Shown here: piece after piece, positions 1-9,719 of the stretch | How positions within the stretch are numbered: position 1 is the first letter of the stretch | Layout: each line of letters opens with the position of its first letter | Assembly (NCBI RefSeq): GCF_003026475.1 | Contig: NZ_PYMC01000002.1 | Coordinates: 496,001 to 560,000, forward strand | Direction of reading: 5' to 3' | Length of the DNA stretch: 64,000 nt | Origin: Photobacterium lipolyticum | GTDB lineage: Bacteria > Pseudomonadota > Gammaproteobacteria > Enterobacterales > Vibrionaceae | The notes under the pieces: generated by a model | What the model was told of the DNA's origin: nothing | Seen by the model: the letters and a program-made list of their open reading frames with translations, nothing else | Database searches by the model: none | Program-made: the position numbers and the translations under genes

Positions 1-334
1 AGTCGCGCATTTTCTGCCTGTCTTTATAGAGTTCGCCTGTATGCTGGCGCCTGTCTTCAACTTTTGTCGGCCTGATCCCGGCACCAAACAGATCAACGGC
101 AAATACGGCGTACCCTTCCTCAACCAGCATCTCGGCACGTTTTACTTCATAATCCGTTAAGCCGTCCCAGTCATGAACCATCAATATCAACGGTGCATCT
201 TTAGCCGGTGAAATATAGTATCCCTCATAATTTTGCCCGTTTACCTGATATCTCACTGACTCACCCTGCAGTGCCAGAGCAGAGCCGGTGGTAAACAGTA
301 ACGTTGCCAGCATCATTTTTATCTTGATGTTCAT
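1..334 (-). CDS. Exported dienelactone hydrolase family protein, N-terminal part (runs off left edge)
   Basis: The visible 111 residues begin with a Sec signal peptide (MNIKIKMMLATLLF, cleavage after ALA) and continue into an alpha/beta-hydrolase fold with LILMVHDWDGLTDYE and GYAVFAVDLFGAG. These match the start of the dienelactone hydrolase (DLH) family, where the MVHxxxG strand forms the oxyanion region; the catalytic Cys/Ser, Asp and His lie beyond the edge. The start is the ATG at 334, preceded by AAAGGGAT at good spacing. Such exported DLH proteins are hydrolases of unknown substrate. It is the last visible gene on this strand and no operon partner can be seen. Confidence 0.8.
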   Translation of the reverse strand, partial: MNIKIKMMLATLLFTTGSALALQGESVRYQVNGQNYEGYYISPAKDAPLILMVHDWDGLTDYEVKRAEMLVEEGYAVFAVDLFGAGIRPTKVEDRRQHTGELYKDRQKMRD

Positions 335-453
335 CTTGATATCCCTTTAAGAGTCTGTCGTCATTAAATCAGTCGTATTAGTGTAGTCCACACACTGCTC
401 ACTCAATGATCACACTTGTTAGGTTTTCTGATTATTTCGGTTTTCTACAGGCG

Positions 454-483
454 AAAAAAAGCCAGCTTTTCAACGCTGGCTTT
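454..483 (-). terminator. Rho-independent terminator of the chemoreceptor gene
   Basis: A 9-bp perfect stem AAAGCCAGC / GCTGGCTTT (458-466 and 475-483) is followed on the minus strand by a run of seven T. It lies 29 bases past the chemoreceptor stop codon. Confidence 0.85.
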
Positions 484-511
484 GAATAGATTATTAAGCT
501 AATGAGTTAAA

Positions 512-2425
512 TTACTTAAGCTTAAATTGACTGACGATCGCCGCCAGCTGTTCGTTGCTGCTTGCAAGATTACGCGTACTGTCCATGGTATGGGTGCCAT
601 TCTCGGTAAGCTGGCCAACCATGTCCTGGATTGTCATCATGTTGCGGTTGATCTCTTCTGTAACCGTACTCTGCTGCTCTGCGGCCGCGGCAATCTGGAT
701 CCCCAGATCATTAATTTTGACTACCGATGTCGCCATAGTGTCCAGGCTTTCGTTAACGTTGGCGGTCGTGTCAGCCGTTTGTTGGCAACGGCGCTTAGTG
801 TCGTCCATCGCGCTGACAACCGAGCTTGTTCCCTTATGTAACTTAGTCAGCATTTCGTTGATTTCAGATGTACTCTGCTGGGTTCTTGCGGCCAAAGCTC
901 GAACCTCATCCGCTACGACCGCAAACCCGCGTCCCTGCTCTCCGGCACGGGCCGCTTCGATAGCCGCATTCAAGGCAAGTAAATTGGTCTGATCGGCAAT
1001 TTCGCCAATAACACTAAGGACGGAACCGATTTTTTGGGCATCCTCACTCATGGTTTGAATATTGAGTGCCATGGCGTCAACTTCATCAACCAAGGCCGCC
1101 ACACTGCTTACGGCACCGTCAACCACACGTTTAGATTGCTCAGCTTCGTCACTAGTATTTTGCGTAAATGCCGCGGATTGCGAAGCACTTTGCGCGACAC
1201 TGTCTGCCGTTGAGCTCATTTCATTTACGGCGGTTACCACCTGATCTGTTTCTAAAGAGTGAGAGGCTAATACGGTATCGTTCAGTTCAGCCTGCGTCTT
1301 AAGTTGTTCGATACCTTCTGAAATATGCCCGGATGATTGGGAGACTTCCAGCATCATCGCTTGCAAATTGCCGATAAAGGTATTTACCGCCTCTGCGATT
1401 TGGCCAAGATCATCCTTGGTATTCACATCAAGGCGTCGGGTAAGATCGCCATTGCCTTGCGATAAATCGACAATCGTGCTTTTCAACGCAAGAATCGGAC
1501 GATACAACCGATTCAGCACAACCAAAATAATCGCGGAAGCAAAGAGGATCAATAACCCAGCGGTGAATAAGGCGGTATTCAAGGCTTCATCGACTTCTGC
1601 GTAGACCAATGACTTATCAAGACCAACTAGCAAGTGCCAGCGGGTCTCTTTATCAAGCTCAATGGCCTGGAAGTAAGCGACCTTTTCAACACCACCTAAG
1701 CTGTAATTGAAAATCCCGCTATCCTTGGCACGCATTTCACGATCTAGTTCAGCGAGTTCAGGAAAGTCAGACAGTTTGGTTTTACCGGGAACATCGACTT
1801 CGCCGGTTGAAGCAATGGTAGTCCCTTGGTTGTCATATAAACCGGTCATTGCTCCGGGGAAAGGGGACTGATTAACCACATCGGTAAGCAGGCTCAACTC
1901 GATATCGGCAAGTAAAACACCACGGAGCTTGTCTCCATCGAAGAAAGGTTCTGCAATACTGACCATCAGCTTGCCCGATGACGCCCCTTTATAGATACCG
2001 GTAATTACAGTGCTGCGCTTCAGTTTGGCGGACTTATACCAACCACGAGTACGCGGATCGTACATAAATACGCTGCGCATGCCACTTTTAGCGCCATAAG
2101 AGCGGCCGTCCTCAAAACCCACAACAATATCTGACGCTTTTGATGCGTTTGCGATCTGCTTAACCATCAGGGTGAGTTGCAGATCGCCGCGATCAGTCAC
2201 GAAGTCAGGTGCAGTTGCGATAACGGCTTCTTTAATGGTATGAAACCAGTCGGTGATCTTATCGGACGAGCTATCAATTTTGAGCATTGAGTATTCATCA
2301 ATATTGCTCAGAATTGAGGTTGAAAGCTGCCGATAGGAAAGGGAAGTCGAAATGGCTAAGGAAGCGGTTAGTAATAATACGACGACCGCGATAATACGGC
2401 CCTTAAAACTAGATAATATATTCAC
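512..2425 (-). CDS. Methyl-accepting chemotaxis protein with dCache sensor domain
   Basis: 637 aa, an inner-membrane chemoreceptor signalling to CheA/CheW. A first membrane segment lies at about residues 10-30. A periplasmic dCache-type sensor spans about 35-275; the RTRGWYKSA and VSIAEPF stretches are typical of its ligand-binding PAS-like fold. A second membrane segment is at about 283-305, followed by a HAMP domain ([10 protein letters not shown]...) and a long cytoplasmic coiled coil. The conserved hairpin tip contains [19 protein letters not shown] and [10 protein letters not shown]. There is no C-terminal NWETF-like CheR tether. Monocistronic, with its own terminator. The ligand is unknown; amino acids are common for dCache_1 receptors but that is not shown here. 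Confidence 0.95.
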   Translation of the reverse strand: MNILSSFKGRIIAVVVLLLTASLAISTSLSYRQLSTSILSNIDEYSMLKIDSSSDKITDWFHTIKEAVIATAPDFVTDRGDLQLTLMVKQIANASKASDIVVGFEDGRSYGAKSGMRSVFMYDPRTRGWYKSAKLKRSTVITGIYKGASSGKLMVSIAEPFFDGDKLRGVLLADIELSLLTDVVNQSPFPGAMTGLYDNQGTTIASTGEVDVPGKTKLSDFPELAELDREMRAKDSGIFNYSLGGVEKVAYFQAIELDKETRWHLLVGLDKSLVYAEVDEALNTALFTAGLLILFASAIILVVLNRLYRPILALKSTIVDLSQGNGDLTRRLDVNTKDDLGQIAEAVNTFIGNLQAMMLEVSQSSGHISEGIEQLKTQAELNDTVLASHSLETDQVVTAVNEMSSTADSVAQSASQSAAFTQNTSDEAEQSKRVVDGAVSSVAALVDEVDAMALNIQTMSEDAQKIGSVLSVIGEIADQTNLLALNAAIEAARAGEQGRGFAVVADEVRALAARTQQSTSEINEMLTKLHKGTSSVVSAMDDTKRRCQQTADTTANVNESLDTMATSVVKINDLGIQIAAAAEQQSTVTEEINRNMMTIQDMVGQLTENGTHTMDSTRNLASSNEQLAAIVSQFKLK

Positions 2426-2700
2426 GTGATATCCATACTATTCAAATACGTTATGATGCATTTATAATAATTAATTATTATTCATAATTATTACATAACG
2501 TTACAACTTAAAAACGCATGTGTGTCACAAAAAAATTCCATGGATAAATCAAAAACCACCAGATATGCAGCTACAGAATACAGCTCGATTTTTCGCAGAA
2601 TATAAAGAAATCACCGATCATCTTTGGCCTTTATAAAACGGCAATATCTCATACCAATCAGCATCATTGTACCGATTGGTATTAGGCATTATTGCAGCAG

Positions 2701-3492
2701 TTAGCCCTCTCTCAGCGCGAGTACTTTCTGGATATCCAGCGGGTCTGGATACTGTCTGAAACGGACTTCTTGCTGGTCGATACCAAAGATTGACATGCGG
2801 TCTGCCAGCTCGTTACCTTCTATTCCTATGTGGGCCCTGACATGCGAAACGACAACATCACTGCTTATTTCTTTATATAGCCCATGAGCCTGCTGAATAA
2901 TTTCAAGGTTTTTTATATCCCCTTCCGTTTTCCTCTTCCACCCCTTTTTCTGCCAACTAAATGCCCAGTTAGTAATACAGTTAATGGCGTATTGTGAATC
3001 ACAGAGAATTTGCACCGTTTTGCTCTTATCAATCGCCTTTTTCGCTATCTGCAATGACTGATATAAAGCATTCAGCTCTGCTGAGTTATTGGTTCCCTGA
3101 GGGTTATACAGCCCGTACCACAGCTCGGCTAAACTTCCGTCGCGATACACTGCCACGCCCGACCCTGCTTTGCCTGGATTCGGATCGCAGCCACCATCGC
3201 AGTATATTTTCACATCAAAATGTTGGGATGATGCATTATCCTGCTCTGGCGATTTCACTCCGTTGGTTTTCAATGTCGCAGGAGTCTTACCTGCTGCACT
3301 GGCCGGCTTTTTCACCACGCTTTTACCCGCAGCACTCCACCCTGCAGCATAAGCCGCTTCAGCTTCCTGCTGAGAGGGAAAGGATTTGTATTTTGCCTGA
3401 GGATACTTATCAACCTGCTTTTTGGTATACGGCCAGCTCGTGAACACCCCTGTTTCCCGACCCACCCATACAACGTAGAACTTTTTCGACAT
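2701..3492 (-). CDS. rnhA: Ribonuclease HI with N-terminal viroplasmin domain
   Basis: 263 aa. Residues 1-50 (FYVVWVGRETGVF...) form the caulimovirus viroplasmin/RNase H1 N-terminal domain that binds RNA/DNA hybrids. A low-complexity Ala/Lys linker follows to about residue 90, then an RNase H domain. The catalytic carboxylates are in place: D99 (IYCDGG), E139 (NNSAEL), D165 (LCDSQ) and D231 (GNELAD), with a helper H221. It cleaves the RNA strand of RNA:DNA hybrids. The eukaryote-like domain order differs from the single-domain E. coli RnhA, so this is probably a second RNase HI in the genome. The ATG at 3492 follows GGTAAAGGC. Monocistronic. Confidence 0.9.
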   Translation of the reverse strand: MSKKFYVVWVGRETGVFTSWPYTKKQVDKYPQAKYKSFPSQQEAEAAYAAGWSAAGKSVVKKPASAAGKTPATLKTNGVKSPEQDNASSQHFDVKIYCDGGCDPNPGKAGSGVAVYRDGSLAELWYGLYNPQGTNNSAELNALYQSLQIAKKAIDKSKTVQILCDSQYAINCITNWAFSWQKKGWKRKTEGDIKNLEIIQQAHGLYKEISSDVVVSHVRAHIGIEGNELADRMSIFGIDQQEVRFRQYPDPLDIQKVLALREG

Positions 3493-3631
3493 GCCTTTAC
3501 CTTACATCTTTCTTTCGTACTGCCACACCTTTTAGTGGCAGCGCTAATAGTCACTCAATCTCGTCAATTGCACAATCGCTTTGGCATCCCGTAAATATCA
3601 ATGGCGTGACCATTAACTCATCATTTGCCCG

Positions 3632-4711
3632 CTACTTCGATGGAAGAGAAGGTTTCAGCTCGAGTAACGTGTGACCCAAGCCAATATCATCGGTGCGGGT
3701 CGCGACCTCAAAACCCGCTTCAGCGACAATTTCAAGGAAATCGTCACTGCGATAGAAACGGCTGTTGCCGTTGGCTAAACAGGTAAAATACAGTGATGTC
3801 GCATTCAGGCTGTAGGCAGCGGCATCGTAGCGCTGGGCATCCCAAAACAGCTCCAGAATGTAGACAGTGGCATTGGGTGACATTGCCTGGCGAACACGAC
3901 GTAAAATACTGAGGATTTCCATTGGCGAGAAACAATCAAGGAACTGGCTCATCCACCACACATCTGCGCCGTTCGGCAAAGACTGAGATGCATCCAACAT
4001 ATTGGTTGGGTGACCTTTGATACGATCGGCAAAACCCTGTTGTTTGGCATTTTCCAGTGCCATTTCAATTTGCTGCGGCAAATCAATGATTGTCACTTCA
4101 ACGTCCGGGTCGTGATTACAACACTGCAGTGCCCATTTACCGGTATTGCCGCCAATATCAAAAAGACGTTTTGGCTTATTGGCAAAGACACGCTCCAGCA
4201 AAACGGGAAAGGAACGATCTGAATAGAAATGATCAAAATTGAACCAGCTCTCTTTGGCCTTTTCAGGTAACTGCGATAAGCCTTCATAAATCGTTGTCCA
4301 GTCGCCCAGCTCTTTAAGACCTGCTGGCGTGCCTTCTTTAATCGCTTCGGTCAGGTGCATCATCGCGGCGTAACAAACATCCGCGGTGAAGTCCATATTC
4401 GCCTGGGTCATACCGTCATGTTGCAAGTAGTGCCCCAGCTTTGCTAAAACATAGTTAGGCTTATTCCAGGTAACAATGTGTGCACTCAGGGCCATATCCA
4501 GCAACACTTTAACACCGTATTCGGAAACTTCGGTTTGCGCGGCGATTTGCTGTGCATTAAGGCCATCTTGACCCGCCGCATCGATGGCTGCCAAAATACC
4601 TAAATCACGCAATGTTCTTGCGGTATGAAACACAATAGGCGCAAACGCCAGTTTTTGAGCTTCCGTTTTTGCATCAAGTGCATTAAATGGGTCGCGTTGA
4701 TATAAAGTCAC
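3632..4711 (-). CDS. apeB: Aryl polyene cluster methyltransferase (ApeB-like)
   Basis: About 359 aa. An N-terminal winged-helix dimerisation region (roughly 15-110) precedes a class I SAM-dependent methyltransferase domain. Motif I, LFDIGGNTGKW, lies near residue 183-193, and the fold resembles small-molecule O-methyltransferases. In APE clusters this enzyme is thought to methylate the aryl head group. I choose the GTG at 4711 (VTLYQRDPF) because TTAGG sits 6 bases upstream; a TTG at 4726 is possible. It is co-directional with the lipoprotein gene at 4750 and transcribed away from the main APE operon. Confidence 0.8.
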   Translation of the reverse strand: MTLYQRDPFNALDAKTEAQKLAFAPIVFHTARTLRDLGILAAIDAAGQDGLNAQQIAAQTEVSEYGVKVLLDMALSAHIVTWNKPNYVLAKLGHYLQHDGMTQANMDFTADVCYAAMMHLTEAIKEGTPAGLKELGDWTTIYEGLSQLPEKAKESWFNFDHFYSDRSFPVLLERVFANKPKRLFDIGGNTGKWALQCCNHDPDVEVTIIDLPQQIEMALENAKQQGFADRIKGHPTNMLDASQSLPNGADVWWMSQFLDCFSPMEILSILRRVRQAMSPNATVYILELFWDAQRYDAAAYSLNATSLYFTCLANGNSRFYRSDDFLEIVAEAGFEVATRTDDIGLGHTLLELKPSLPSK

Positions 4712-4749
4712 AAATAGCCTAACCAATATTATTGTTAAAAAAATGGATT

Positions 4750-5136
4750 TTATTGAGCCAGCATCGCCAGCTTCTTCTTAATATCCACATCAAGATTATT
4801 TATCCACCGGTTGTAATTACGGTGAATTTTCCCGTCCTCATACTTAAGGTTGTCCGAATCAGCGTATTCGATTGAGTAAGTATTCGTGTTATAGGTAATA
4901 TCAATGATCGCTTGATGTGATCTCGCCTGATATTCACCTCGAATTTTACCCGGTGTTGTTTCCCTCATGACCCATCCACGGCCAATACCAGCCTCTATAA
5001 TGGCTTGCTTTACTTGAGAGCTTTGAAGGTTAAATACAACTGGGGTATTCTCTACATTAAGGATCGGTTGCACTCGACTACACCCCGCTAGCGTAACAAA
5101 CATGGCAGCGACGACCAGCCCTTTTATTAGTTTCAT
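4750..5136 (-). CDS. apeA: Small APE-cluster lipoprotein (ApeA-like)
   Basis: 128 aa with a lipoprotein signal (MKLIKGLVVAAMFVTLAGC; lipobox LAGC, lipidated Cys19). The mature part of about 110 residues has no catalytic motif I recognise. It starts 144 bases from the divergent main APE operon and is followed by the methyltransferase, the position of the small lipoprotein in described APE clusters. Its role is not established; a part in assembly or export of the pigment at the envelope is a guess from context. Confidence 0.7.
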   Translation of the reverse strand: MKLIKGLVVAAMFVTLAGCSRVQPILNVENTPVVFNLQSSQVKQAIIEAGIGRGWVMRETTPGKIRGEYQARSHQAIIDITYNTNTYSIEYADSDNLKYEDGKIHRNYNRWINNLDVDIKKKLAMLAQ

Positions 5137-5280
5137 GGTTTTTCCTTATTCAATGAGTAGGCATCGGAATAGTCGTTGCCTGAACAATAAACAATCATAT
5201 ACTCTTCTCGTAACCATTTGACGGCAAAACTTTACTTTTAATGATGGAAGCGAGGAGACAGGAAGTATACAATCCCCCCG
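5137..5280. promoter_or_regulatory. Divergent promoter region of the APE cluster
   Basis: This 144-base gap is the only place that can drive both the leftward apeA-apeB pair and the 17-gene rightward operon. A TTGACG at 5218 followed by an AT-rich stretch could be the -35 of the rightward promoter, but the -10 is not clear. The purine-rich GCGAGGAGACAGGAAG before the ATG at 5281 serves as the ribosome binding region. No regulator gene is adjacent. Confidence 0.4.
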
Positions 5281-6054
5281 ATGAACAGTGTACATTTTAA
5301 CATCATTAACTGGCAGGCGCTTTCTCCAGGATTAATCGATCAGGCAGCATGGGCAACCTGGGCAGACAACCATCAGATCTGGCCAGAAACACTCGTGCCG
5401 GTTCCCAGCAACCTGATCCCGGCAGTGATGCGCCGTCGTATGAGCTCATTGAGCAAGCTTGCTATGCAAACGGCAATCTCCCTGACTCAGCAAATACCTG
5501 ATCGGGACATTGATTACATTGTTTTTTCAAGCCGACATGGTGAGCTGACCCGTACGGTCAAACTGCTGCAGGATATCCTCAATGGGGAAGATGCATCCCC
5601 TACCGCATTTTCTCAATCCGTCCACAATACGGCAGCAGGTTTATATACCATCTCAACCCGAAAGGCTATTCCGGTCGCTTCGATAGGCGCTGGTGAAAAC
5701 ACCTTGCATTCCGCATTGATTGAAGCTGCAGCCTATTTGGCCGAATACCCGTCTCATAACGTATTGGTTGTCGATTTTGATGAGCCTCTACCGAGCCCGT
5801 ATCTGCAATTTGATGTCGGTCACTACCAGGGGTATGCACTGGGTATGGTGTTAACTGGTGGCGATGCTTATCAGCTATCATGGGAGCCAGGATCAAACCA
5901 GACTGCTGTGAGGCCACCACAAGCGCCATTTTCAAAAGAAAAGTTGTCAAAAGAACAGCTCCCGCAGTCTCTTGATGTTATTGCTAATTTACTGAGCAAG
6001 AACAACACATGGTCGATAGCTGCGCGGCGAACGCATTGGCATTGGAAGCGTTAA
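5281..6054 (+). CDS. apeC: Ketosynthase-like chain length factor (ApeC)
   Basis: 257 aa, a short beta-ketoacyl-synthase-like protein. The segment SVHNTAAGLYTIST aligns with the KS active-site region but has no nucleophilic Cys. That is typical of the non-catalytic chain length factor that pairs with a true KS (here ApeO) in the APE type II PKS. It is about 150 residues shorter than a full KS. First gene of the rightward operon; apeD follows after 3 bases. Confidence 0.85.
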   Translation: MNSVHFNIINWQALSPGLIDQAAWATWADNHQIWPETLVPVPSNLIPAVMRRRMSSLSKLAMQTAISLTQQIPDRDIDYIVFSSRHGELTRTVKLLQDILNGEDASPTAFSQSVHNTAAGLYTISTRKAIPVASIGAGENTLHSALIEAAAYLAEYPSHNVLVVDFDEPLPSPYLQFDVGHYQGYALGMVLTGGDAYQLSWEPGSNQTAVRPPQAPFSKEKLSKEQLPQSLDVIANLLSKNNTWSIAARRTHWHWKR

Positions 6055-6057
6055 TAA

Positions 6058-6873
6058 GTGGCGGCTCAATCTTTATCTCTTTCTCAACGCATCAATAAAA
6101 TCTGGCGCGTATTTGCAACCGGTTTATGTTTTTCATTTTTCGGCCTTGGGGCACTTTGCCTGACGTTTATCATCTTTCCTCTGATAACAATACCGGAAAA
6201 AAATCAGGCTCAGCGAGAATTGAAAGTGCAATCAATCATTCGTCACTCTTTCGCTTTCTTTTGCCAGACGATGCGGTTTTGGGGAGCTATTGACTACGAA
6301 TTTATCGGCGAGGAAGTGCTGCAGCAAGATCGCAACTGCCTAATAGTCGCCAATCACCCAAGTTTGATTGATTACGTGTTAATTGCGTCGCGTTTACCGC
6401 AATGCGATTGTTTAGTTAAAGCGGCTATATGGCACAATCCATTTATGAAAGGGATTGTAAAAGCGGCAGGTTATATTCCGAATCGCGACCCTGAGAGCTT
6501 ATTGGAAGACTGCAGCGTAAGGCTTAAAAGTGGCAATGTATTATTAGTTTTTCCGGAAGGTACGCGTACAACACCGGGCAAAGCCTCTAAACTTCAGCGA
6601 GGGGCGGCACAAATAGCAGTCAGAACAGAAACAGATCTACGCGTGGTACATATTACAGTTAAGCCCAGCTTTTTAACCAAAGAGAAAAAATGGTATCAAG
6701 TACCGGATACCAAACCCTTTTTTCGCATTGAAGTGAAGGAGAAAATAGACATTGCAGCTATTCTCCGAGAAACCAGTTCATCAACATCAGCGGCCAGGCA
6801 GTTAAATCGCCACCTTGCGGATGTTATTTTTCCGCCTTCTGATGAAGGTATAAAGACTATTAAAGACAGGTAG
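6058..6873 (+). CDS. apeD: Lysophospholipid/1-acylglycerol acyltransferase family protein (ApeD)
   Basis: 271 aa with an N-terminal membrane segment at about residues 15-45 and the PlsC-type acyltransferase motifs NHPSLIDYVL (HX4D) and VFPEGTRTTPG. It probably transfers an acyl or polyene chain to a lipid anchor at the inner membrane. GTG start at 6058: the in-frame TAA just before it excludes anything upstream, and GGAAG lies 11 bases away. Translationally coupled to apeC. Confidence 0.85.
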   Translation: MAAQSLSLSQRINKIWRVFATGLCFSFFGLGALCLTFIIFPLITIPEKNQAQRELKVQSIIRHSFAFFCQTMRFWGAIDYEFIGEEVLQQDRNCLIVANHPSLIDYVLIASRLPQCDCLVKAAIWHNPFMKGIVKAAGYIPNRDPESLLEDCSVRLKSGNVLLVFPEGTRTTPGKASKLQRGAAQIAVRTETDLRVVHITVKPSFLTKEKKWYQVPDTKPFFRIEVKEKIDIAAILRETSSSTSAARQLNRHLADVIFPPSDEGIKTIKDR

Positions 6874-6879
6874 GCCACT

Positions 6880-7137
6880 GTGGACCAATTACAAACTGAA
6901 TTAAAAATGCTAATCATTGAAGCACTGAATCTCGAAGATATCACGGTTGATGATATCGAAACCAATGCACCACTATTCGGTGACGGTTTAGGCCTGGACT
7001 CAATCGATGCATTAGAATTAGGGTTAGCGATTAAGAAAACCTATCACGTTGTGATCGATGCAGATGATACGAACACGCGGCAACACTTTGCTTCCGTAGA
7101 AAATCTGGCAAAATACATCTCAGAAAACAAAGCCTAA
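6880..7137 (+). CDS. apeE: Acyl carrier protein 1 (ApeE)
   Basis: 85 aa ACP with the phosphopantetheine site GLGLDSIDALEL (Ser41). GTG start 6 bases after the apeD stop. In characterised APE systems one of two ACPs carries the growing polyene; which does so here cannot be told from sequence. Confidence 0.9.
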   Translation: MDQLQTELKMLIIEALNLEDITVDDIETNAPLFGDGLGLDSIDALELGLAIKKTYHVVIDADDTNTRQHFASVENLAKYISENKA

Positions 7138-7159
7138 CGGCAAACAAAGCGTAACCATT

Positions 7160-7417
7160 ATGACAGAAGTAAATCGTAACCAAATTTTTGAACTCGTACG
7201 TGATGCATTAGTGGAGTTATTTGAAGTTGATGCTGACGATATCAAACCTGAAGCACAGCTTTATCAAGAACTTGATTTAGACAGCATTGACGCCGTTGAT
7301 CTTGTCGTTTATCTGCAAAATCAGACCGGTAAAAAAATCAAGCCGGAAGAATTTAAATCTGTCCGTACCGTCGACGATATTGTCGATGCGGTTGTTAATC
7401 TTCTGAAGGCTGAATAA
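7160..7417 (+). CDS. apeF: Acyl carrier protein 2 (ApeF)
   Basis: 85 aa, acidic ACP with the site LDLDSIDAVDL (Ser42). It differs clearly from the neighbouring ACP in helix II, in line with different partners (starter loading versus elongation). It overlaps the next gene by one base (TAATG). Confidence 0.9.
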   Translation: MTEVNRNQIFELVRDALVELFEVDADDIKPEAQLYQELDLDSIDAVDLVVYLQNQTGKKIKPEEFKSVRTVDDIVDAVVNLLKAE

Positions 7418-7974
7418 TGCATCTGCTGACGGTACTGTCAGCGATTGCATTACTCGCTTACCCGCTAGCAGTTTATTACGGACTTAGCCAATGGGGGTTG
7501 GGTACTGTAGCCGGGTTGCTGGCGGTCTTGTTTTTACTGCGGATCATCGCGGGAAACCAAACACGTCTGCGCGAATTCAAATACATCGCATGGATCAGTG
7601 GTGGCGCCGGGATTGTTTTGACGTTACTTGGCGGCCTGTTTCGACAAGAAGGCTGGTTCACCTTTTATCCGGTGATAGTCAATACACTGATGCTCGGTTT
7701 GTTCGCATCCAGCTTATGGCAGAAAAAAACCCTGATTGAACGTCTGGCACGGTTGCAAGAACCGGACTTACCTGAGAGTGGCGTACGTTACACCCGTACT
7801 GTCACCAAGGTCTGGTGCGGATTTTTTGTGCTCAATGGTACGATTGCGTTAACCACCTGCTTCATGCCATTAGCTGTATGGACACTGTATAACGGCTTGA
7901 TCAGTTACATTCTGGCTGGTTGCCTGTTTATCTCGGAATGGTTTATTCGCCAATGGGTGCAAAAAAAGTCATGA
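7417..7974 (+). CDS. apeG: APE cluster integral membrane protein (ApeG, COG4648-like)
   Basis: 185 aa with five or six predicted membrane spans (for example LLTVLSAIALLAYPLAVYY, and a C-terminal pair around residues 125-175). The family is a conserved membrane protein of APE clusters with no known activity. Start and stop both overlap neighbours by 1-4 bases, so it is translationally coupled. It may help anchor or organise the membrane-associated synthase; that is inference. Confidence 0.75.
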   Translation: MHLLTVLSAIALLAYPLAVYYGLSQWGLGTVAGLLAVLFLLRIIAGNQTRLREFKYIAWISGGAGIVLTLLGGLFRQEGWFTFYPVIVNTLMLGLFASSLWQKKTLIERLARLQEPDLPESGVRYTRTVTKVWCGFFVLNGTIALTTCFMPLAVWTLYNGLISYILAGCLFISEWFIRQWVQKKS

Positions 7975-9350
7975 ACACCAGATCTTTAGCAAACCTGATG
8001 TCCTCTCCCAGGCCTGACTCTCAGCCAGTGGCAATCACACAGGCTAATATCGTCACGTGGTCACAGTTTAATCATGATGTCAGCCAGCTGACTGAGCAAC
8101 TGATACTCAGCAAGCACCTGCGTTGGGCTATCTGCTTTGAAGACAGCTACTATTTTGCCGTTGCCTTTATGGCGGCAGCGCACGCCAGGCGTCATATTAT
8201 TTTACCCGGCAACCATCAACCTGCCGCGTTAGCTGAACTATCAACCCACTTCGATGCGATTTTGCATGATGGCGTATTTCAGCATAACTTTGATAAGGCC
8301 GCTTTAAAGCTTCCGGTATCAGATACTGAAGAGATAACGAATTTCACCCATTTTGCACCATTACCTCTTTGTGATATTCGTTTAACCCTGTTTACCTCAG
8401 GCTCTAGCGGCACCCCGACAGCGATTGAGAAAACCCTCGACTTGCTTGATGCTGAAATCACCCAGCTGGACGCCACTTGGGGGGAATTACTGTCAAACTC
8501 AACCATTGCCAGTACCGTCTCTCACCAACATATTTACGGCTTACTGTTCCGGGTATTGTGGCCGCTCTGTGCGGGCCTACTATTTGAACGCTTTGACTTG
8601 ATCTATCCAGAGCAAGTCATGGCACATGCCGGTCAGAACACCACCTTAATCAGTAGTCCGGCACTGTTAAAACGGCTGACAGATGATCAGGCAACCACAA
8701 GCTATCGTGCCATTTTTTCATCCGGAGGCCCATTACCACCAAGTGCTGCGCAGCAGAGTTTACATTTGTTTGAGCAACTCCCGTTTGAAGTATTTGGCAG
8801 TACTGAAACGGGCGGTATCGGCTATCGTCAGCAACAGGAAACGACAACGCCATGGCAACTTTTTCCTTCTATCGACATGGCGTTAAATGCCGAGGGATGT
8901 TTGCGTCTGCGTTCACCGTTTATAGATCCTGATAACTGGTATCAAACCAGCGATCAATGTGAGCCGCTGGGTGCAGATCAGTTCATGCTGAAAGGTCGTG
9001 CAGATCGAGTGGTTAAAATTGAAGAAAAGCGGATCTCATTAACCGAGGTCGAACGTCGTTTATGCCAGCTGGAATGGATTGAAGAAGCGGCCGTTTTTCC
9101 GCAGGAAGAAACCAACCGTTTGATTCTGGCAGCCGTCATCACCCTGACCAAACAGGGCAAAGCAACCTTATCAGACATGGGCAAAGGCAAGTTCTGGTTG
9201 AAATTGCGACAGGAATTAAGGCTATGGCTGGAGCCTATCGGCATCCCCCGTCGCTATCGAGCGGTTGATGAGATCCCGCTTAACACCCAGGGCAAACGGC
9301 TGATCAGGGACTTGGAGCTGCTGTTCAAACAAGAATCCAAAGAAATTTAA
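7971..9350 (+). CDS. apeH: AMP-dependent acyl/aryl ligase (ApeH)
   Basis: 459 aa, an ANL-superfamily adenylating enzyme. The P-loop TLFTSGSSGTPT lies near residue 140, the SHQHIYGLLFR and FGSTETGGIGYR motifs follow, and the C-terminal subdomain has KGRADRVVKIEEKRISLTEVE with catalytic-type lysines. It is expected to activate the aromatic starter acid (4-hydroxybenzoate or a relative) for loading on an ACP. The ATG at 7971 overlaps the apeG stop (ATGA). Confidence 0.85.
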   Translation: MNTRSLANLMSSPRPDSQPVAITQANIVTWSQFNHDVSQLTEQLILSKHLRWAICFEDSYYFAVAFMAAAHARRHIILPGNHQPAALAELSTHFDAILHDGVFQHNFDKAALKLPVSDTEEITNFTHFAPLPLCDIRLTLFTSGSSGTPTAIEKTLDLLDAEITQLDATWGELLSNSTIASTVSHQHIYGLLFRVLWPLCAGLLFERFDLIYPEQVMAHAGQNTTLISSPALLKRLTDDQATTSYRAIFSSGGPLPPSAAQQSLHLFEQLPFEVFGSTETGGIGYRQQQETTTPWQLFPSIDMALNAEGCLRLRSPFIDPDNWYQTSDQCEPLGADQFMLKGRADRVVKIEEKRISLTEVERRLCQLEWIEEAAVFPQEETNRLILAAVITLTKQGKATLSDMGKGKFWLKLRQELRLWLEPIGIPRRYRAVDEIPLNTQGKRLIRDLELLFKQESKEI

Positions 9351-9368
9351 GAGAAAGCCAGTACTATA

Positions 9369-9719
9369 ATGACAAAACGCAAACCCACTATTATCACTCA
9401 AAAAATCACTAATGACAGTGCTGTACTGACGTTGAAAGTCGATGCCGATATTTTAGATTTTCAGGGGCATTTCCCTTCACATCCTTTACTGCCTGGTGTC
9501 ACCCAAATTGACTGGGCTTTTTTTTACGGCCAGATACTATTAAATGCCCACCCTAATTTTGCCGGGATGGAAGTGATTAAATTTCAGAACCCGATTTTAC
9601 CTGACAGTATTGTGGAGCTGACCTTATGCTGGTCAGAAGATAAACAGAAACTGCAGTTTTCTTATACGTCAGAAAACGGCCCCCACTCTTCAGGCCGAAT
9701 CAAATTGGATACTGAGTAA
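9369..9719 (+). CDS. apeI: Hotdog-fold 3-hydroxyacyl-ACP dehydratase (ApeI)
   Basis: 116 aa, a single hotdog domain with FQGHFPSHPLLPGVTQ, the FabA/FabZ-type catalytic His loop. In APE synthesis it works with ApeP to dehydrate beta-hydroxyacyl-ACP to the enoyl stage, so that double bonds accumulate. It overlaps apeJ by one base. Confidence 0.85.
   Translation: MTKRKPTIITQKITNDSAVLTLKVDADILDFQGHFPSHPLLPGVTQIDWAFFYGQILLNAHPNFAGMEVIKFQNPILPDSIVELTLCWSEDKQKLQFSYTSENGPHSSGRIKLDTE

Noticed and set aside
555-992. 145-codon open frame on the plus strand
   Set aside because: Antisense to the chemoreceptor signalling domain; no protein-like features.
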